64,000 nucleotides of DNA from JAJDZL01 sp965220665 (GTDB lineage: Bacteria > Pseudomonadota > Gammaproteobacteria > Arenicellales > JAJDZL01): contig CBDCQQ010000004.1 in assembly GCA_965220665.1 (NCBI GenBank), positions 744,001 to 808,000 of the forward strand. Direction: 5' to 3'. Positions 1 to 9,912 of the stretch are shown piece by piece. Position 1 is the stretch's first letter. Each line of letters begins with the position of its first letter. The translations under genes were made by a program, and so were the position numbers. Below the pieces are notes generated by a model. That model saw only the letters and a list, made by a program, of their open reading frames with translations, was not told where the DNA came from and made no database searches.

Positions 1-225
1 GCCGCCCAACCATCCCTTTTCCAATACCGCGATTTTTTTGACACCATGCAGTTTGGCCAGATAGTAAGCAGTTGCCAAACCGTGACCGCCGGCACCAACA
101 ATGATGACATCGTAAGACTTTTGCGGCTCTGGATCGCGCCAGGCCCGCGGCCATTTGCGATGGTTCGACAGCGCATTTCGAAACAGGGAGAAACCGGAAT
201 AACGTTTAAACGGAGATTTGGCCAT
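1..225 (-). CDS. soxB: Sarcosine oxidase beta subunit, N-terminal part (cut by window edge)
   Basis: The reading frame starts at the ATG complementary to 223-225 and runs off the window. The 75 visible residues contain SLFRNAL, then YDVIIVGAGGHGLATAYYL, a Rossmann dinucleotide-binding GxGxxG loop, then VLEKGWLGG. This order is the N-terminus of the FAD-dependent beta subunit of heterotetrameric sarcosine oxidase, which oxidises sarcosine to glycine in the cytoplasm. The start overlaps the end of mutT by 20 nt, so the two genes may be co-transcribed, although their functions are unrelated. Only the FAD-binding start is visible, so another DAO-family oxidase is possible but less likely because the leader before the Rossmann fold is typical of SoxB. 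Confidence 0.8.
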   Translation of the reverse strand, partial: MAKSPFKRYSGFSLFRNALSNHRKWPRAWRDPEPQKSYDVIIVGAGGHGLATAYYLAKLHGVKKIAVLEKGWLGG

Positions 226-661
226 CTGCAGTCTGCCTGTTCAAGTTCTTCAGTTGTTCAATGATTCTAACGTTTGGTGCAAGCATGTCAAACCTGCCTA
301 AGTCGTCGATTTCCACCCAGCGTAATTCCTGCTGCTCAAGACTGTTTGGTTCTCCAGAATAGTGATCCACCAGTCGAAAATCAAGCTTCACTTTTCGGTC
401 GGGATAATCATAGTCAAAACTGTCAAAGTGCGTAGAGGAAATTACCACGATTCCAATCTCTTCATCGAGTTCCCTTTTCAATGCATCTGACACCGATTCG
501 CCATTTTGAATCTTCCCCCCTGGAAACTCCCACTTCCCAAAATACTGATCTCGCAAGGTCCGGCAGCCAATGAGTACGCGTTGTCGGGAATCAAGTACCA
601 GACCAACTGCAACGCGGATTCTATCAGGTTCGATATTCGGCATTGATGCGAATGTACTCAT
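206..661 (-). CDS. mutT: NUDIX hydrolase, MutT (8-oxo-dGTP diphosphatase)
   Basis: A 151-residue protein with a full Nudix box around residues 48-70: GGKIQNGESVSDALKREL followed by DEEIG, matching Gx5Ex7REUxEExGU. MutT hydrolyses 8-oxo-dGTP to the monophosphate and so prevents A:T to C:G transversions. The position directly after argJ and secA is the known location of mutT in gammaproteobacteria. The first ATG (661) overlaps the argJ 3' end by 38 nt; an internal ATG at residue 8 (MPNIEP) would shorten the overlap and could be the true start. It lacks the extra C-terminal thiamine-synthase-like domain that pseudomonad homologues carry. Function assigned from motif and synteny. Confidence 0.85.
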   Translation of the reverse strand: MSTFASMPNIEPDRIRVAVGLVLDSRQRVLIGCRTLRDQYFGKWEFPGGKIQNGESVSDALKRELDEEIGIVVISSTHFDSFDYDYPDRKVKLDFRLVDHYSGEPNSLEQQELRWVEIDDLGRFDMLAPNVRIIEQLKNLNRQTADGQISV

Positions 662-1874
662 AACTGAGATCGGTCGTCCAAACGGTTGCCGACTGCCCTA
701 ACTGGTCATATCCAAGATCAATACTGATTGAAATATCTGCGTCTTTCATCACCGCGGCCGCATCCGCTTCCTGGTAATCGGGGTTCAACCTACCATCTGA
801 CATCACCAAGACACCATTGATGGCAATATTGACACGGTCCAAGCATAAATTTTCAACTGGTGCACGGCCGATGGCTGCATAGATTCGTCCCCAATTGGGG
901 TCTGAAGCATGGAGCGCGGTTTTCACCAGGGGTGAATTAGCCACGGTTTTGGCAATCGCGCTACAGTCTGATTGGGACTTACCGCCCGCAACACGAATAG
1001 CTATGAATTTGGACGCACCTTCACCGTCTCTGACGATAGCCTGGGCAAGCTGTGTTGCGACCTCGCGCACTGAATCAGTAAACAGTTTCTTCACGTGTAA
1101 ATCAGAGTGTTCACTGATTTCAACACCGGATTCGGCAGTGGCAATGAGAATACACGCGTCATTGGTGGAAGTATCGCCGTCAACTGTAATGCGATTGAAG
1201 CTTTCATCAACCGCACTCTCAAGAACAGTCTGCAGATAAACGGGATCAACCTTGGCATCGGTGGCAAGAAACGCCAGCATGGTTGCCATGTTCGGCTCAA
1301 TCATCCCAGATCCTTTTGCAATTCCGGAAATTACGACACGTTCTCCACCATTCAGCTCAATTGCTCTCGATGCCGCTTTCGGAACAGTATCCGTCGTCAT
1401 AATGCTCCGGGACGCTGCCGCCCAATTGTCTCGACAGAGTGTGGCAATACATTCACCTAGGTGAGTAGAAAACTTCTTAAGTGGCAGACGCTCCCCAATT
1501 ACACCGGTCGAAAAAGGAAGAACAGCATCTTTGGCAATATTCAATTCGGTAGCTACCATGTCGCAGATTGCCAAACAGTCTTCTATTCCTTGGGTGCCTA
1601 GTCCTGCATTGGCATTGCCGCTATTGATTACAAGAGCACGATTCGCACCGGATTGTCGCGCTCCAGCGGAATTGAGATGTTCAATCGCGACTTCAACCGG
1701 TGCCGCTCGGGCCTTGTTTTGAGTGAATACACCAGCAATGGTCGCTGTCTCCGGTACTGCGAAGACAACCAGATCTTCGCCTGACGACTTACGGATTCCA
1801 GCGTCCGCAGCACCTATCCTGATACCTGGCACTGGCGGAATTGAAGACGGTGACGTCAGATTAACTGCCATCAT
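624..1874 (-). CDS. argJ: Bifunctional ornithine acetyltransferase / N-acetylglutamate synthase ArgJ
   Basis: 416 residues, the usual ArgJ length. ArgJ transfers the acetyl group of N-acetylornithine to glutamate in the cyclic arginine pathway; many versions also make N-acetylglutamate from acetyl-CoA. The self-cleavage site is visible as KGSGMIEPNMATMLAFLATD near residues 190-210; the Thr of ATML becomes the N-terminal nucleophile of the beta chain. SDPNWGRI near residue 325 is also conserved. The gene follows secA with no gap (secA ends at 1875) and precedes mutT, as in Pseudomonas-type genomes. Whether it is mono- or bifunctional cannot be decided from sequence alone. Confidence 0.95.
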   Translation of the reverse strand: MMAVNLTSPSSIPPVPGIRIGAADAGIRKSSGEDLVVFAVPETATIAGVFTQNKARAAPVEVAIEHLNSAGARQSGANRALVINSGNANAGLGTQGIEDCLAICDMVATELNIAKDAVLPFSTGVIGERLPLKKFSTHLGECIATLCRDNWAAASRSIMTTDTVPKAASRAIELNGGERVVISGIAKGSGMIEPNMATMLAFLATDAKVDPVYLQTVLESAVDESFNRITVDGDTSTNDACILIATAESGVEISEHSDLHVKKLFTDSVREVATQLAQAIVRDGEGASKFIAIRVAGGKSQSDCSAIAKTVANSPLVKTALHASDPNWGRIYAAIGRAPVENLCLDRVNIAINGVLVMSDGRLNPDYQEADAAAVMKDADISISIDLGYDQLGQSATVWTTDLSYEYIRINAEYRT

Positions 1875-4583
1875 TCAGGCAGCCGCTCCGCAACATCGTT
1901 TGTATTTTTTTCCTGAACCGCATGGACAGAGTTCATTTCGTCCAACTTTCCGCTCTTCCCGGATGAACGTGGTTACTTCTGACTGTCGCTTTGGAACGGC
2001 ACCGCCGTCTAATGCTGACTCTGACTGGGAATGCAAATATTGCAGCTTCTGTGTGGTTGGAGACTCGCGTTGCGTGATTCGTTCAACGTCTTCACTTGGT
2101 TTTATTTCAAGTCGAAACAGCAATCGAATGACTTCGTGTGCAACGTTCTGCATCATGGTGCTGAACATTTCAAATGCTTCGCGTTTGTATTCCTGCTTGG
2201 GGTTTTTCTGCGCATAGCCGCGAAGATGAATACCTTGACGGAGAAAGTCCATGTTCGCAAGATGTTCTTTCCAAGAGTTGTCCAAAACCATTAGCATCAA
2301 CGCTTTTTCAATGGTTCGAAATTCCGCTTCTTGTTCAATATTTATTCGGGCTGCATAATGTTCAGCCAGTGCTTCGTCCACTCTTGCCGCCAAACTTTCC
2401 TGACTCAATTCCGGTTCAGCTTCAAGCCATTCAGCAACGGGTAGTCTCGCGTTAAACGATTGCTCGATTTCCTTGGTCAAAAGATCAAGGTCCCACATTT
2501 CGTCATTATTATCCGAAGAAAGACAGGAATTAACGACGCTGTCAACATACAAAGCACGCATCTCTTCAATTGCGTCGGTAACCTCCGCACTTTCCATCAG
2601 GAAATTGCGCTGTTCATAAACAACTTTTCGCTGTTCGTTGGCCACATCATCGAACTCCAGTAACTGCTTACGAATATCAAAGTTGCGCCCTTCGACCTTT
2701 TTCTGCGCGTTTTCAATGGCCTTCGTCACCCAGTTGTGTTCGATCGCTTCGCCATCTTCAAGTCCAAATTTCTCCATCAAGCCAGACATCTTGTCGGAGG
2801 CAAAAATTCTCAATAAATTGTCTTCCAATGACAGGTAGAATCGACTCGAACCCGGATCACCCTGTCGACCTGAACGGCCTCTTAACTGATTATCCACACG
2901 CCTTGACTCATTTCTTTCTGTACTTAACACGTGCAGACCACCTGCGTCGACAACCATGTCGTGTCGCTTTTGCCAATCGGACTTTATCGCTTCGATTCGA
3001 ATAGGGTCAGTACTTTCACTGGCATCGCCTAGTTCCATTTCCAAATTACCGCCCAACACAATGTCGGTCCCGCGTCCCGCCATATTGGTTGCGATCGTCA
3101 CAGATCCTGGACGACCTGCATGGGCAATGATGTTGGCTTCCCTTTCGTGTTGTTTCGCATTTAAGACCTCATGAGGAATTCTTTTCTGTTTTAACAAGTC
3201 AGCTAGATACTCTGAGGTGTCGATTGATGCTGTACCGACAAGGATGGGCTGGTTTTTGCTGCGACGTTCGGAAATTTCTTCGACGATCGCCTTGAACTTT
3301 TCACTCGCAGTGCGGTACACCAGATCCGTGTGATCCTCGCGTACCATCGTCATGTGTGTTGGTATCACCACCACTTCCAAACCGTAGATCTGTTGAAATT
3401 CTTCCGCTTCGGTATCCGCTGTACCCGTCATACCTGCAAGACGGTCATATAGTCTGAAATAGTTCTGAAAGGTAATCGATGCCAGCGTCTGATTCTCTCG
3501 TTGTACTCGCACCCCCTCCTTTGCTTCAACCGCTTGATGCAATCCGTCAGACCAGCGACGTCCGGGCTGCATGCGTCCGGTAAATTCATCAACAATAACA
3601 ATCTGACCTTCATGCACAATGTAATCCACATCCCGTGTGAACAGGTTGTTCGCACGCAGAGCTGCGGTTAAGTGATGAACCAGTCCAACATTGGAAAAGT
3701 CGTAAAGTCCGCTTCCTTCGGGTAGCAAACCTGCTTCCGACAGATACTTTTCTGCGTTATCGTGCCCTTCATCAGTCAGATAAACCTGCCGGGTTTTCTC
3801 ATCGACACTGTAGTCGCCTGGACCGTCCTCTTCTTCCTGGCGCTTAAGGTTTGGAACAACCCTGTTCATCTGCGCATAAAGTGCGGTGCTGTCTTCCGCG
3901 GCCCCTGAAATGATCAGTGGCGTTCGGGCTTCATCTATCAGAATGGAGTCAACTTCGTCGACGATCGCGTATGTCAGTTTTCCCTGAACCCGGTTCGCAG
4001 CAACGAATGCCATGTTGTCACGCAGATAATCAAACCCAAATTCATTATTCGTACCATAGACTACATCGCATGCGTAGGCTGCCTGTTTGTCAGCATGGCT
4101 CATGTCGGGAACAACCACGCCTACTGAAATACCGAGAAAGTCGTAAATCTCTCCCATCCATGCAGCATCTCGGCGCGCCAAATAATCGTTCACCGTAACG
4201 ATGTGAACCGAGTGACCGGCGATTGCATTGAGATAAACCGGCAAGGTCGCAACCAGCGTCTTGCCTTCACCTGTGCGCATCTCTGCAATTTTGCCTTCAT
4301 GCAACACCATTCCACCGATCAACTGTACGTCAAAATGACGTAGCTTAAGCGTTCGGCATGATGCCTCTCTAACGACTGCAAATGCCTCTGGCAAGAGCGA
4401 CTCAACCGACGCACCGTCGGCAAACTTTTTCTTCAGTTCAGGTGTCTTGGCCGCCAGTTCGGCATCGGATAATGCCTGCATTTGAGGTTCAAGACCGTTG
4501 ATGATGCCAACTGTCTTGGACATTCCTTTGACCAGCCTTTCATTACGGCTGCCAAAAACTTTGGACAGGGTTTTAGCGATCAT
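1875..4583 (-). CDS. secA: Preprotein translocase ATPase SecA
   Basis: 902 residues, full length. SecA is the motor ATPase that pushes unfolded preproteins through SecYEG. Seen in order: N-terminal DEAD-motor segment with MRTGEGKTLVATLP (Walker A) near residue 105, DEVDSILIDEARTPLI (Walker B/DEAD region) near 210, the preprotein cross-linking domain, GTASIDTSEY and the ATNMAGRGTDI helicase motif near 500, RGRSGRQGDPGSSRFYLSL near 570, and a C-terminal zinc-binding tail CPCGSGKKYKRCC that binds SecB and phospholipid. The gene is divergent from dciA across about 300 nt. No secM-like arrest gene lies upstream. Confidence 0.98.
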   Translation of the reverse strand: MIAKTLSKVFGSRNERLVKGMSKTVGIINGLEPQMQALSDAELAAKTPELKKKFADGASVESLLPEAFAVVREASCRTLKLRHFDVQLIGGMVLHEGKIAEMRTGEGKTLVATLPVYLNAIAGHSVHIVTVNDYLARRDAAWMGEIYDFLGISVGVVVPDMSHADKQAAYACDVVYGTNNEFGFDYLRDNMAFVAANRVQGKLTYAIVDEVDSILIDEARTPLIISGAAEDSTALYAQMNRVVPNLKRQEEEDGPGDYSVDEKTRQVYLTDEGHDNAEKYLSEAGLLPEGSGLYDFSNVGLVHHLTAALRANNLFTRDVDYIVHEGQIVIVDEFTGRMQPGRRWSDGLHQAVEAKEGVRVQRENQTLASITFQNYFRLYDRLAGMTGTADTEAEEFQQIYGLEVVVIPTHMTMVREDHTDLVYRTASEKFKAIVEEISERRSKNQPILVGTASIDTSEYLADLLKQKRIPHEVLNAKQHEREANIIAHAGRPGSVTIATNMAGRGTDIVLGGNLEMELGDASESTDPIRIEAIKSDWQKRHDMVVDAGGLHVLSTERNESRRVDNQLRGRSGRQGDPGSSRFYLSLEDNLLRIFASDKMSGLMEKFGLEDGEAIEHNWVTKAIENAQKKVEGRNFDIRKQLLEFDDVANEQRKVVYEQRNFLMESAEVTDAIEEMRALYVDSVVNSCLSSDNNDEMWDLDLLTKEIEQSFNARLPVAEWLEAEPELSQESLAARVDEALAEHYAARINIEQEAEFRTIEKALMLMVLDNSWKEHLANMDFLRQGIHLRGYAQKNPKQEYKREAFEMFSTMMQNVAHEVIRLLFRLEIKPSEDVERITQRESPTTQKLQYLHSQSESALDGGAVPKRQSEVTTFIREERKVGRNELCPCGSGKKYKRCCGAAA

Positions 4584-4884
4584 GAAAATTCAGGAATTGT
4601 GGCAAAGGAATGGCTGATGTTACAGTTGCTGGCTGGCGAGCAGAACGATATCGATTAGCAGCTGAATTGAATAATTTTTTTCCTGTAATTGACTCAACAA
4701 GCAAGCGCAGTGCGTTGAACTTGTTTAGTTGCATGCTGTTGTCGGTTCCTGTAAAGAATCTTCGATAGTCCCGGTACAACATAAAATAGGGACTGGTTAC
4801 CGATAAACAACTGTGCAGACCATTATTTTATTGAATGTTGGCCCGTTTTTTTGATTCTGGCAAATCCAATCCAGTTTGACTTCC
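4584..4884. promoter_or_regulatory. Divergent secA / dciA intergenic region
   Basis: About 300 bases between the start codons of secA (minus) and the dciA-like gene (plus). It should hold both promoters. No gene, hairpin with T-tract or riboswitch-like structure could be recognised, and no SecM-type leader peptide was found on the secA side. Confidence 0.35.
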
Positions 4885-5349
4885 ATGTCAGATTCAAACT
4901 ACTCAAAACTATCTGATTTCCTGACCAGGGTAGAGTTGCCGAGCGCGCCGGAATCGTTTGCTGAGACCACAATATTCAGTCACTGGAAAAAAGCAGCCGG
5001 GCAGAACATTGCAGACAACACCACCAACCTTAGGATTGAGGGAAACTCACTGTCAGTAACCGTTAATTCTCCAACCTGGGCACACGCACTCATCAATAGC
5101 CAGACAACCATACTTTCCAAGATGAGTCAGTGTGGTTTCGAAGACCTCGAAGAGATCGTGATACGAGTTGCTGTTGAAAGAAAACGAAATACACCGCGTA
5201 GAAAAAAAGATGCTGCAGAAAAGCCCCAAGATCAATTGCTGCCTGCAAGACTGAGCCAGGTTTTCGTGGAAATCGCAAAGAATGCTTCCAACCCCAAAAC
5301 CAAGGAAACCTTTCTGCGCCTGAGCCGAATTAGTGCTGAGAAGAAGTGA
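4885..5349 (+). CDS. dciA: DciA-like DUF721 protein (replicative helicase loader)
   Basis: 154 residues from the ATG at 4885; a TTG nine bases earlier is in frame but less likely. The N-terminal 90 residues fit the DUF721/DciA fold: FSHWKKAAGQNIADNT, then LRIEGNSLSVTVNSPTWAHA, the typical nucleic-acid-binding KH-like core. A basic linker (RKRNTPRRKKDA) and a C-terminal helical tail follow. DciA loads DnaB helicase in bacteria that lack DnaC/DnaI loaders. The gene is divergent from secA and points towards lpxC, as DUF721 genes do in Pseudomonas, except that lpxC is now about 29 kb away. Role inferred from family and location. Confidence 0.75.
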   Translation: MSDSNYSKLSDFLTRVELPSAPESFAETTIFSHWKKAAGQNIADNTTNLRIEGNSLSVTVNSPTWAHALINSQTTILSKMSQCGFEDLEEIVIRVAVERKRNTPRRKKDAAEKPQDQLLPARLSQVFVEIAKNASNPKTKETFLRLSRISAEKK

Positions 5350-5562
5350 TCGAGGCACTCGAAGAGCAGGCTGATTGAACAACTTTGCCAATTCTGTCAG
5401 TCTGCGACAGTTGCTCTAGACCACATCGATGGTGAACAGCGCATTGACATCGTCGCGTGTCAGCCATTCCAGAAACCGATCGAATTCAGCCATAGTCAGA
5501 CCGGAGCAAGAAACAAACTTTTTGGCAAGTTGATCTTTGCTGATTGGATTTGATGGGGTGCC

Positions 5563-6768
5563 TAGTGTTATGTCATGCATCATGTGTCGGGTATATACGT
5601 TTCAATCGAATGCGTGCATCTGCGCTGGTGAACTGCCAGTCAACGGTCGCATTGATTCGGTCCCGCTGCGCCTGCCAGGCACTCTCCTCGCTGCGCAGCT
5701 CATCAATCGAGTTAATTCTGCGATTCAGGCACTGACGCGCCATAACACTGATCTCCGATTCGGCAACATTCAGCCAACTGCCAAGCTTGGGCGTGTACAC
5801 GAATTCAAGCCGGTCCAAAAGCGCTTTGGCAACGCCTAGCTCAAACACCTCGTACAGCACACCGGGCCGATGCGTGTTCAGATTATCCATCACCAGAGTG
5901 ATGGATGTCGCTGAGAAACTGCGCAAAATCACGCTTGGCGCGCCGTTCCGTCACCTTCGTCATTCTGATTCCGGCCAGCGGCTCTGCCGCCATAAACACA
6001 TTGCACGTCCCCATGCGACGGTATTCATAGTCAACCCTGCATGGTTGCCCCGCACTCGCCGCAATCGGCTCGCGAGTCTCGGCAATCAGCTGCCGCGGCG
6101 TCTCGTCCATGCAAACCACCGGATGGTCAGGGTCGTACGGACGTCGGTCGGTACACGTCCGGCACCTGTTCCATTGCCGCCACAAACCCGGCGTTGGCTT
6201 TCGGTGGAATCACCCATTCGAGGAGTCTCCAGAGTTTGATTTCGTTTTTTTCAGAACCCTTCGCACCGTTTCATGAGACACACTGTCGATATATTCCAAT
6301 TCCACCGCCCTGTCGGCCAGCAGCCGAAGCGACCATTGCGAATAACCTTCCGGCGGCTGCGAGCACGACAGCGCCACCAGCCGCGCCTCGAACTCGCCGT
6401 CCGCCTTGACTTCGTAGTGTTCGCGTCTGCCCTGACGTCCACCAAGCGCAATCTCCAGTCCTTCTTCAACAAAACGGCGCTTGACCCGGTCCACCTTGCG
6501 CGGAGAGATCTGAAGCACGCCACAGATGGTCTCTCCGGTCGATTGGCGGGGATTGAAAACACCTTCGTCGCAGTTCAGAAGAATCAGGGCGTTGATGACC
6601 TTCTGAGACGCATGCGAGCCCTTGCGCGTAATCTCCCTCAGCAGGCTGCGTTCGGACTGTTCCAAGGTGATGATGTAGCGTTTCATATTCACACTCCCGA
6701 TGACAAATATGGCATCAATGGGAATGTGATTATAAATCATACGTCATATCATATATGACATGATACTA
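5563..6768 (-). mobile_element. IS630-type insertion sequence (Tc1/mariner class), inactive
   Basis: About 1206 bp bounded by TA dinucleotides (5563-5564 and 6767-6768), the target these elements duplicate. The ends are imperfect inverted repeats of about 28 bp: TAGTGTTATGTCATGCATCA on the left against TAGTATCATGTCATATATGA on the right (complement). The element carries one transposase gene with frameshifts. It lies inside the MmgE/PrpD pseudogene. The ends are well matched but the transposase is broken, so the copy should not move by itself. Confidence 0.85.
5573..6686 (-). pseudogene. IS630 family transposase, frameshifted
   Basis: Three overlapping frames rebuild one transposase. The first (from the ATG at 6686) holds the helix-turn-helix part, with GVLQISPRKVDRVKRRFVEE and SHETVRRVLKKTKSN. 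The second holds VVCMDETPRQLIAETREP (first catalytic Asp) and runs to AQFLSDI. The third holds LVMDNLNTHRPGVLYE (second Asp) and LGSWLNVAESEISVMARQ (catalytic Glu), ending LKRIYPTHDA. All DDE residues are present but need at least two frame changes near 6200 and 5900. A programmed shift is possible in this family, yet two shifts make decay more likely. Confidence 0.8.
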
Positions 6769-7183
6769 ACGGAAAAACCGCAGGTGGTTTCAACCATCTC
6801 GATTTCCATAGCGGTTCGCAGTTGGTCAGGGTTTCAGCACGGTCCCATGCTCTACTAAAGCCCACGGATCACCCAGATTTGTCACGAGTGGCCCAGCAGC
6901 ACCGAAAATCCCGGTAAAGCCCCGCTCATTTTCGATGATGTCAGGATTTCCAGTGATATCCGCTTTGGCAAGCAAGGCTGCTTCGACACCGGTTCTCGAA
7001 GCAAATCCTGCCTGCAGTGATTTGGCATGGGTCGATTTGCAAGGTAAAACCCGACGCCTGAGTCGCTGGGATTGACAACGCGTTGGTAGTACTCCTGACG
7101 TCAAGATCGAGCAGTTTTGCGACTGCTGCTGCACAGCCAATTGACTCAATGGTTGCAGTGGAGCGCCCCCCGGTTGTAGTGAT

Positions 7184-7243
7184 CTAAAGTGACAGACTCA
7201 CCCAGTCGGGCGTCTAAAGTGACAGACTCACCCAGTCGGGCGA
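7184..7243. repeat. 30-bp perfect tandem duplication
   Basis: The unit beginning TCTAAAGTGACAGACTCACC and ending CAGTCGGGCG occurs twice in a row. On the minus strand it repeats ARLGESVTLD inside the MmgE/PrpD relic. The length is a multiple of three, so it would not break the frame by itself; it looks like slippage in a gene no longer under selection. Confidence 0.9.
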
Positions 7244-7660
7244 TTAATTCAAAGCCAACCGCGTATGCAGTCAGCAATTGCTGTCCGGATACCGGCCTGT
7301 TATTTGACACCGCCAGCAACGCAGGTAGCAATACGACGGTTGGATGGGTGTCGGCTGCATGCAGCCTCCCGGTCATCCAGTTCGTAGGCATGCCCGGCAA
7401 CAGCATTGATTAATGCTTCCAGGCTCGGTGAGGTTTGCCAATTTATCCCATAAACAGGGACGATGCCCTGTCCGTCGACAACAAGTCCGTCAGCGACTCT
7501 CGCTACGACTTCACTGTTGGTTCCTGCCAGGATGACCGCGAAACAGTCGAAGATTGCCCATCGTATAGCATCAACCATTTGCGGCGTCAATCTTGCTGAA
7601 ACGGCGAATTCAGCAAACTGTAGCGTTACCGAATTGAAACCTAAACCAGAAATTTGTCAA

Positions 7661-8001
7661 AATTTATCAGACACAGTATTCTAGGCTGAACTGAACTTTA
7701 CCCACTTTCTGTAAAACTTCGCGCAGTGGTTTGATCGAATTCGGGGAATCACCGTCACAGCGTCATTTCGCCTTGAGTTTATCTACCCAGTGCATAGATG
7801 TTGAACGCTTTCCTTCAGACAGAGTTCAGCCAAGAACCCGTGATGTCTCCATTTTTCACAATGCTTCCGCCCATAAACATTCTATATATTATTGATTATC
7901 AAGGTAATTTCTATTTTATATCGGTTCTGTTTTCAGAGGGGGGGGGGGGCAGTCGACAAATTTGCTGTTACGATAAAATATAAAGTGTGAATAATTTTAA
8001 A
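7661..8001. other. Non-coding stretch with a G12 homopolymer
   Basis: No gene was recognised between the MmgE/PrpD relic and the IS1634-type element. A run of twelve G lies at 7938-7949. A short plus-strand open frame crosses it but has no recognisable family or ribosome binding site. Confidence 0.5.
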
Positions 8002-8085
8002 CCTAAGTTCCAGAAAGGAATATAACGTATGTATCTGATAATATACAGCATATCAGTGATTTCAGATTTCCATTACTGGGCAGGA

Positions 8086-9641
8086 TCAGATGATATTGAC
8101 TTTCACCCCCAGTAAATCCAACGCCTTCTGCTGATAATCCGTCGGTGTCGTGATCATCCAGTATTCGGCTTTTTTCATTTTCATGGGACGCACCCGAACC
8201 CGGCTCAGTGTCGCCAGGTCTTTCATCAGTGTCTGAAAACTGTGCACCGGCTCGCCGGCAGCGGTGCGCCTGGTATGCGACTTGCGCCGTGCAGACGGTG
8301 ATTTGTGCGCTGCTGTGACCTGCAGCAGCTTTTCGCTTTCGTCATCAAACAGAACCGGCGCCAGTCTGCTTCGCATCTCGAACTCAACATAATAAGCCAG
8401 CATGCAAAGCAGCAGGTGTGCGCGCACCCGCCGCTCGCGGCGATGATGAATGGGCCGCACTTTCAGATCGACGGTCTTCATCGACCGAAACGCCCGCTCG
8501 ACTTTTGACAGCCGCTTGTAGCGGTCGACCACCTCGCAGGCGCTGAGCTTCGTTTCATCCACACTGGTGCGGATGACATAAAACCCATCAAGCGCCGCTT
8601 CAGCAGCGATGCCGTCTTCATTGCGCTGATAACTGAACGATTCATCTTCAATCTGAACGTGAAAATGCTTGCCCATCTTATATTTGTCCAGCGCCCGGGT
8701 GACGCGTTTGTAAATCGCACTTTGTTTTTTCAACCGGTACTTTGGCCTTCGGGTGGCGGCCACAATCTCATCGAGCCGCTTTTCGGCGGCTGCCAGAAGG
8801 TCGATTCGGTTCTGCCGCCGCCGCTCCGCCAGCAGCGGATTTCGACACGCCACCAGCCGCTCGCCGGGATACAGCCGCTCACAGCGGATCTCGCCCAGAC
8901 CGCGCTCATCAAACAGGGTGGGCTGCAGGGCGCCATCGGCCACCAGCCGGCGGATGGCATCGGACCTGAGCGTCGTAATCCAGTCATACTGCGCCGGCTT
9001 CAGATCCTCTTCAATGCGGGCAGCCGTCAGCATGCCCCGGTCACCGACCATCACGACCTGCGACAGTTTGAATCGCGCCCTTAACCGGTTGACCTGGCTG
9101 ATGACGGTTTTCGGATCCGCGGTGTTGCCTTCAAACGCCTCGATCGCAACCGGCCGTCCCTCGGCATCACACAGAAGACCGAACTCAATCTGCTTCGTGC
9201 CTTTTTTCCTGTCCCGTGAATGGCCGTAGCTGGCCAGGTCACAGTGTTCCCCGCACACCCACGTCGAGGTCAGGTCATACATCACCAGTGCGCCTTCAGC
9301 GAGATGTTTGTGCGCCAGCTGCCTTTCAATCCTGTTCTGGCGCGTGCAGAGCCAGTCCATTGCGGCATAAAGATCGTTCCAGTCCGCGTCGGTCACATCG
9401 AGGCACTGGCCCAGGGTATCGGTGCTGGTTTCGTCCCAGAAGCCCCGGCAGGTGGCAAGTTTGGATTGCGGTGCGATGATTCTGGCGGCGATCATCGCCA
9501 GGCACAGCTGGCGCTGCCGGGAGGGTCTGGCATCGATGATGCGGTCAAGGCCCAGGTTTTTCAGGGTGCCGAGCACGGCCGCGACATGGCCATGGGGGAT
9601 GGTGCGCACGACATCGAACTGTTCGGGCATGGCGCCTGAGG
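8086..9641 (-). pseudogene. IS1634 family transposase, C-terminal part (residues about 54-570), cut by IS21 insertion
   Basis: Holds most of a DDE transposase: AAVLGTLKNLGLDRIIDARP, VMYDLTSTWVCGEHCDL (first Asp), SQVVMVGDRGMLTAARIEED (second Asp) and YKRLSKVERAFRSMKTVDLK (Glu with the Y-R-E-K signature of the IS4 superfamily). The reading frame is open here, but the first 54 codons lie at 14040-14201 on the other side of the inserted element. Removing the insert and one copy of the TGAGG duplication rejoins AELKNSS to GAMPEQF in frame, giving a protein of about 570 residues. Upstream codons now read from IS21 end sequence, so a truncated protein might still be made from ATGs at 9676 or 9630. 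Confidence 0.88.
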
Positions 9642-9765
9642 TGCGTAATAAACACTTATCCGAACGCGTAGTAAACACTTATCCGAACGCGGAATAAACC
9701 TAATCCGAACACGGAATAAACACTTATCCGAACGCGGAATAAACCTAATCCGAACGCGCAGTACG
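9642..9765. repeat. IS21 left-end multiple terminal repeats
   Basis: Five head-to-tail copies of a 22-24 bp unit of the form AATAAACACTTATCCGAACG, some in the shorter form AATAAACCTAATCCGAAC. Inverted versions occur at the right end (about 12400-12436 continuing at 14007-14033). Such arrays are the transposase binding sites of IS21 elements. Confidence 0.8.
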
Positions 9766-9912
9766 GCTGATCTGCAGGATGCTGGAGGTCGGTTTTTCGG
9801 CGGCGGTTTCTGTCAGTGCAATTTGACTATTGCAGGCGTTTTTCGTATCAATCGCAGTTTTAAGTGGCGATTGAAGTCAGGGAGGCGTCAGATGACGAGA
9901 AGGAGAATTCCG

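Larger units (their letters stand above)
5416..7660 (-). pseudogene. MmgE/PrpD family protein, decayed and split by an IS630-type element
   Basis: Remains of one minus-strand gene. N-terminal pieces: LTPQMVDAIRWAIFDCFAVI (7530-7630), THPTVVLLPALLAVSNNRPV (about 7300-7350), then RSTATIESIGCAAAVAKLLD in another frame near 7100, then HAKSLQAGFASRTGVEAALL and LGDPWALVEHGTVLKP (6830-7040). The C-terminal piece 5416-5562 reads GTPSNPISKDQLAKKFVSCS and ends FTIDVV. This is the motif order of MmgE/PrpD (2-methylcitrate dehydratase-like) proteins. There are several frameshifts, no clear start codon, a 30-bp tandem duplication at about 7184-7243, a stretch missing between LKP and the C-terminal part, and the mobile element 5563-6768. 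Restoring the TA target joins PLG to TPSNPIS in one frame. The exact substrate cannot be known. Confidence 0.8.

Noticed and set aside
7798..7983. Plus-strand 61-residue frame across the G12 run
   Set aside because: No family, start signal or conserved context; the Gly run simply comes from the homopolymer.
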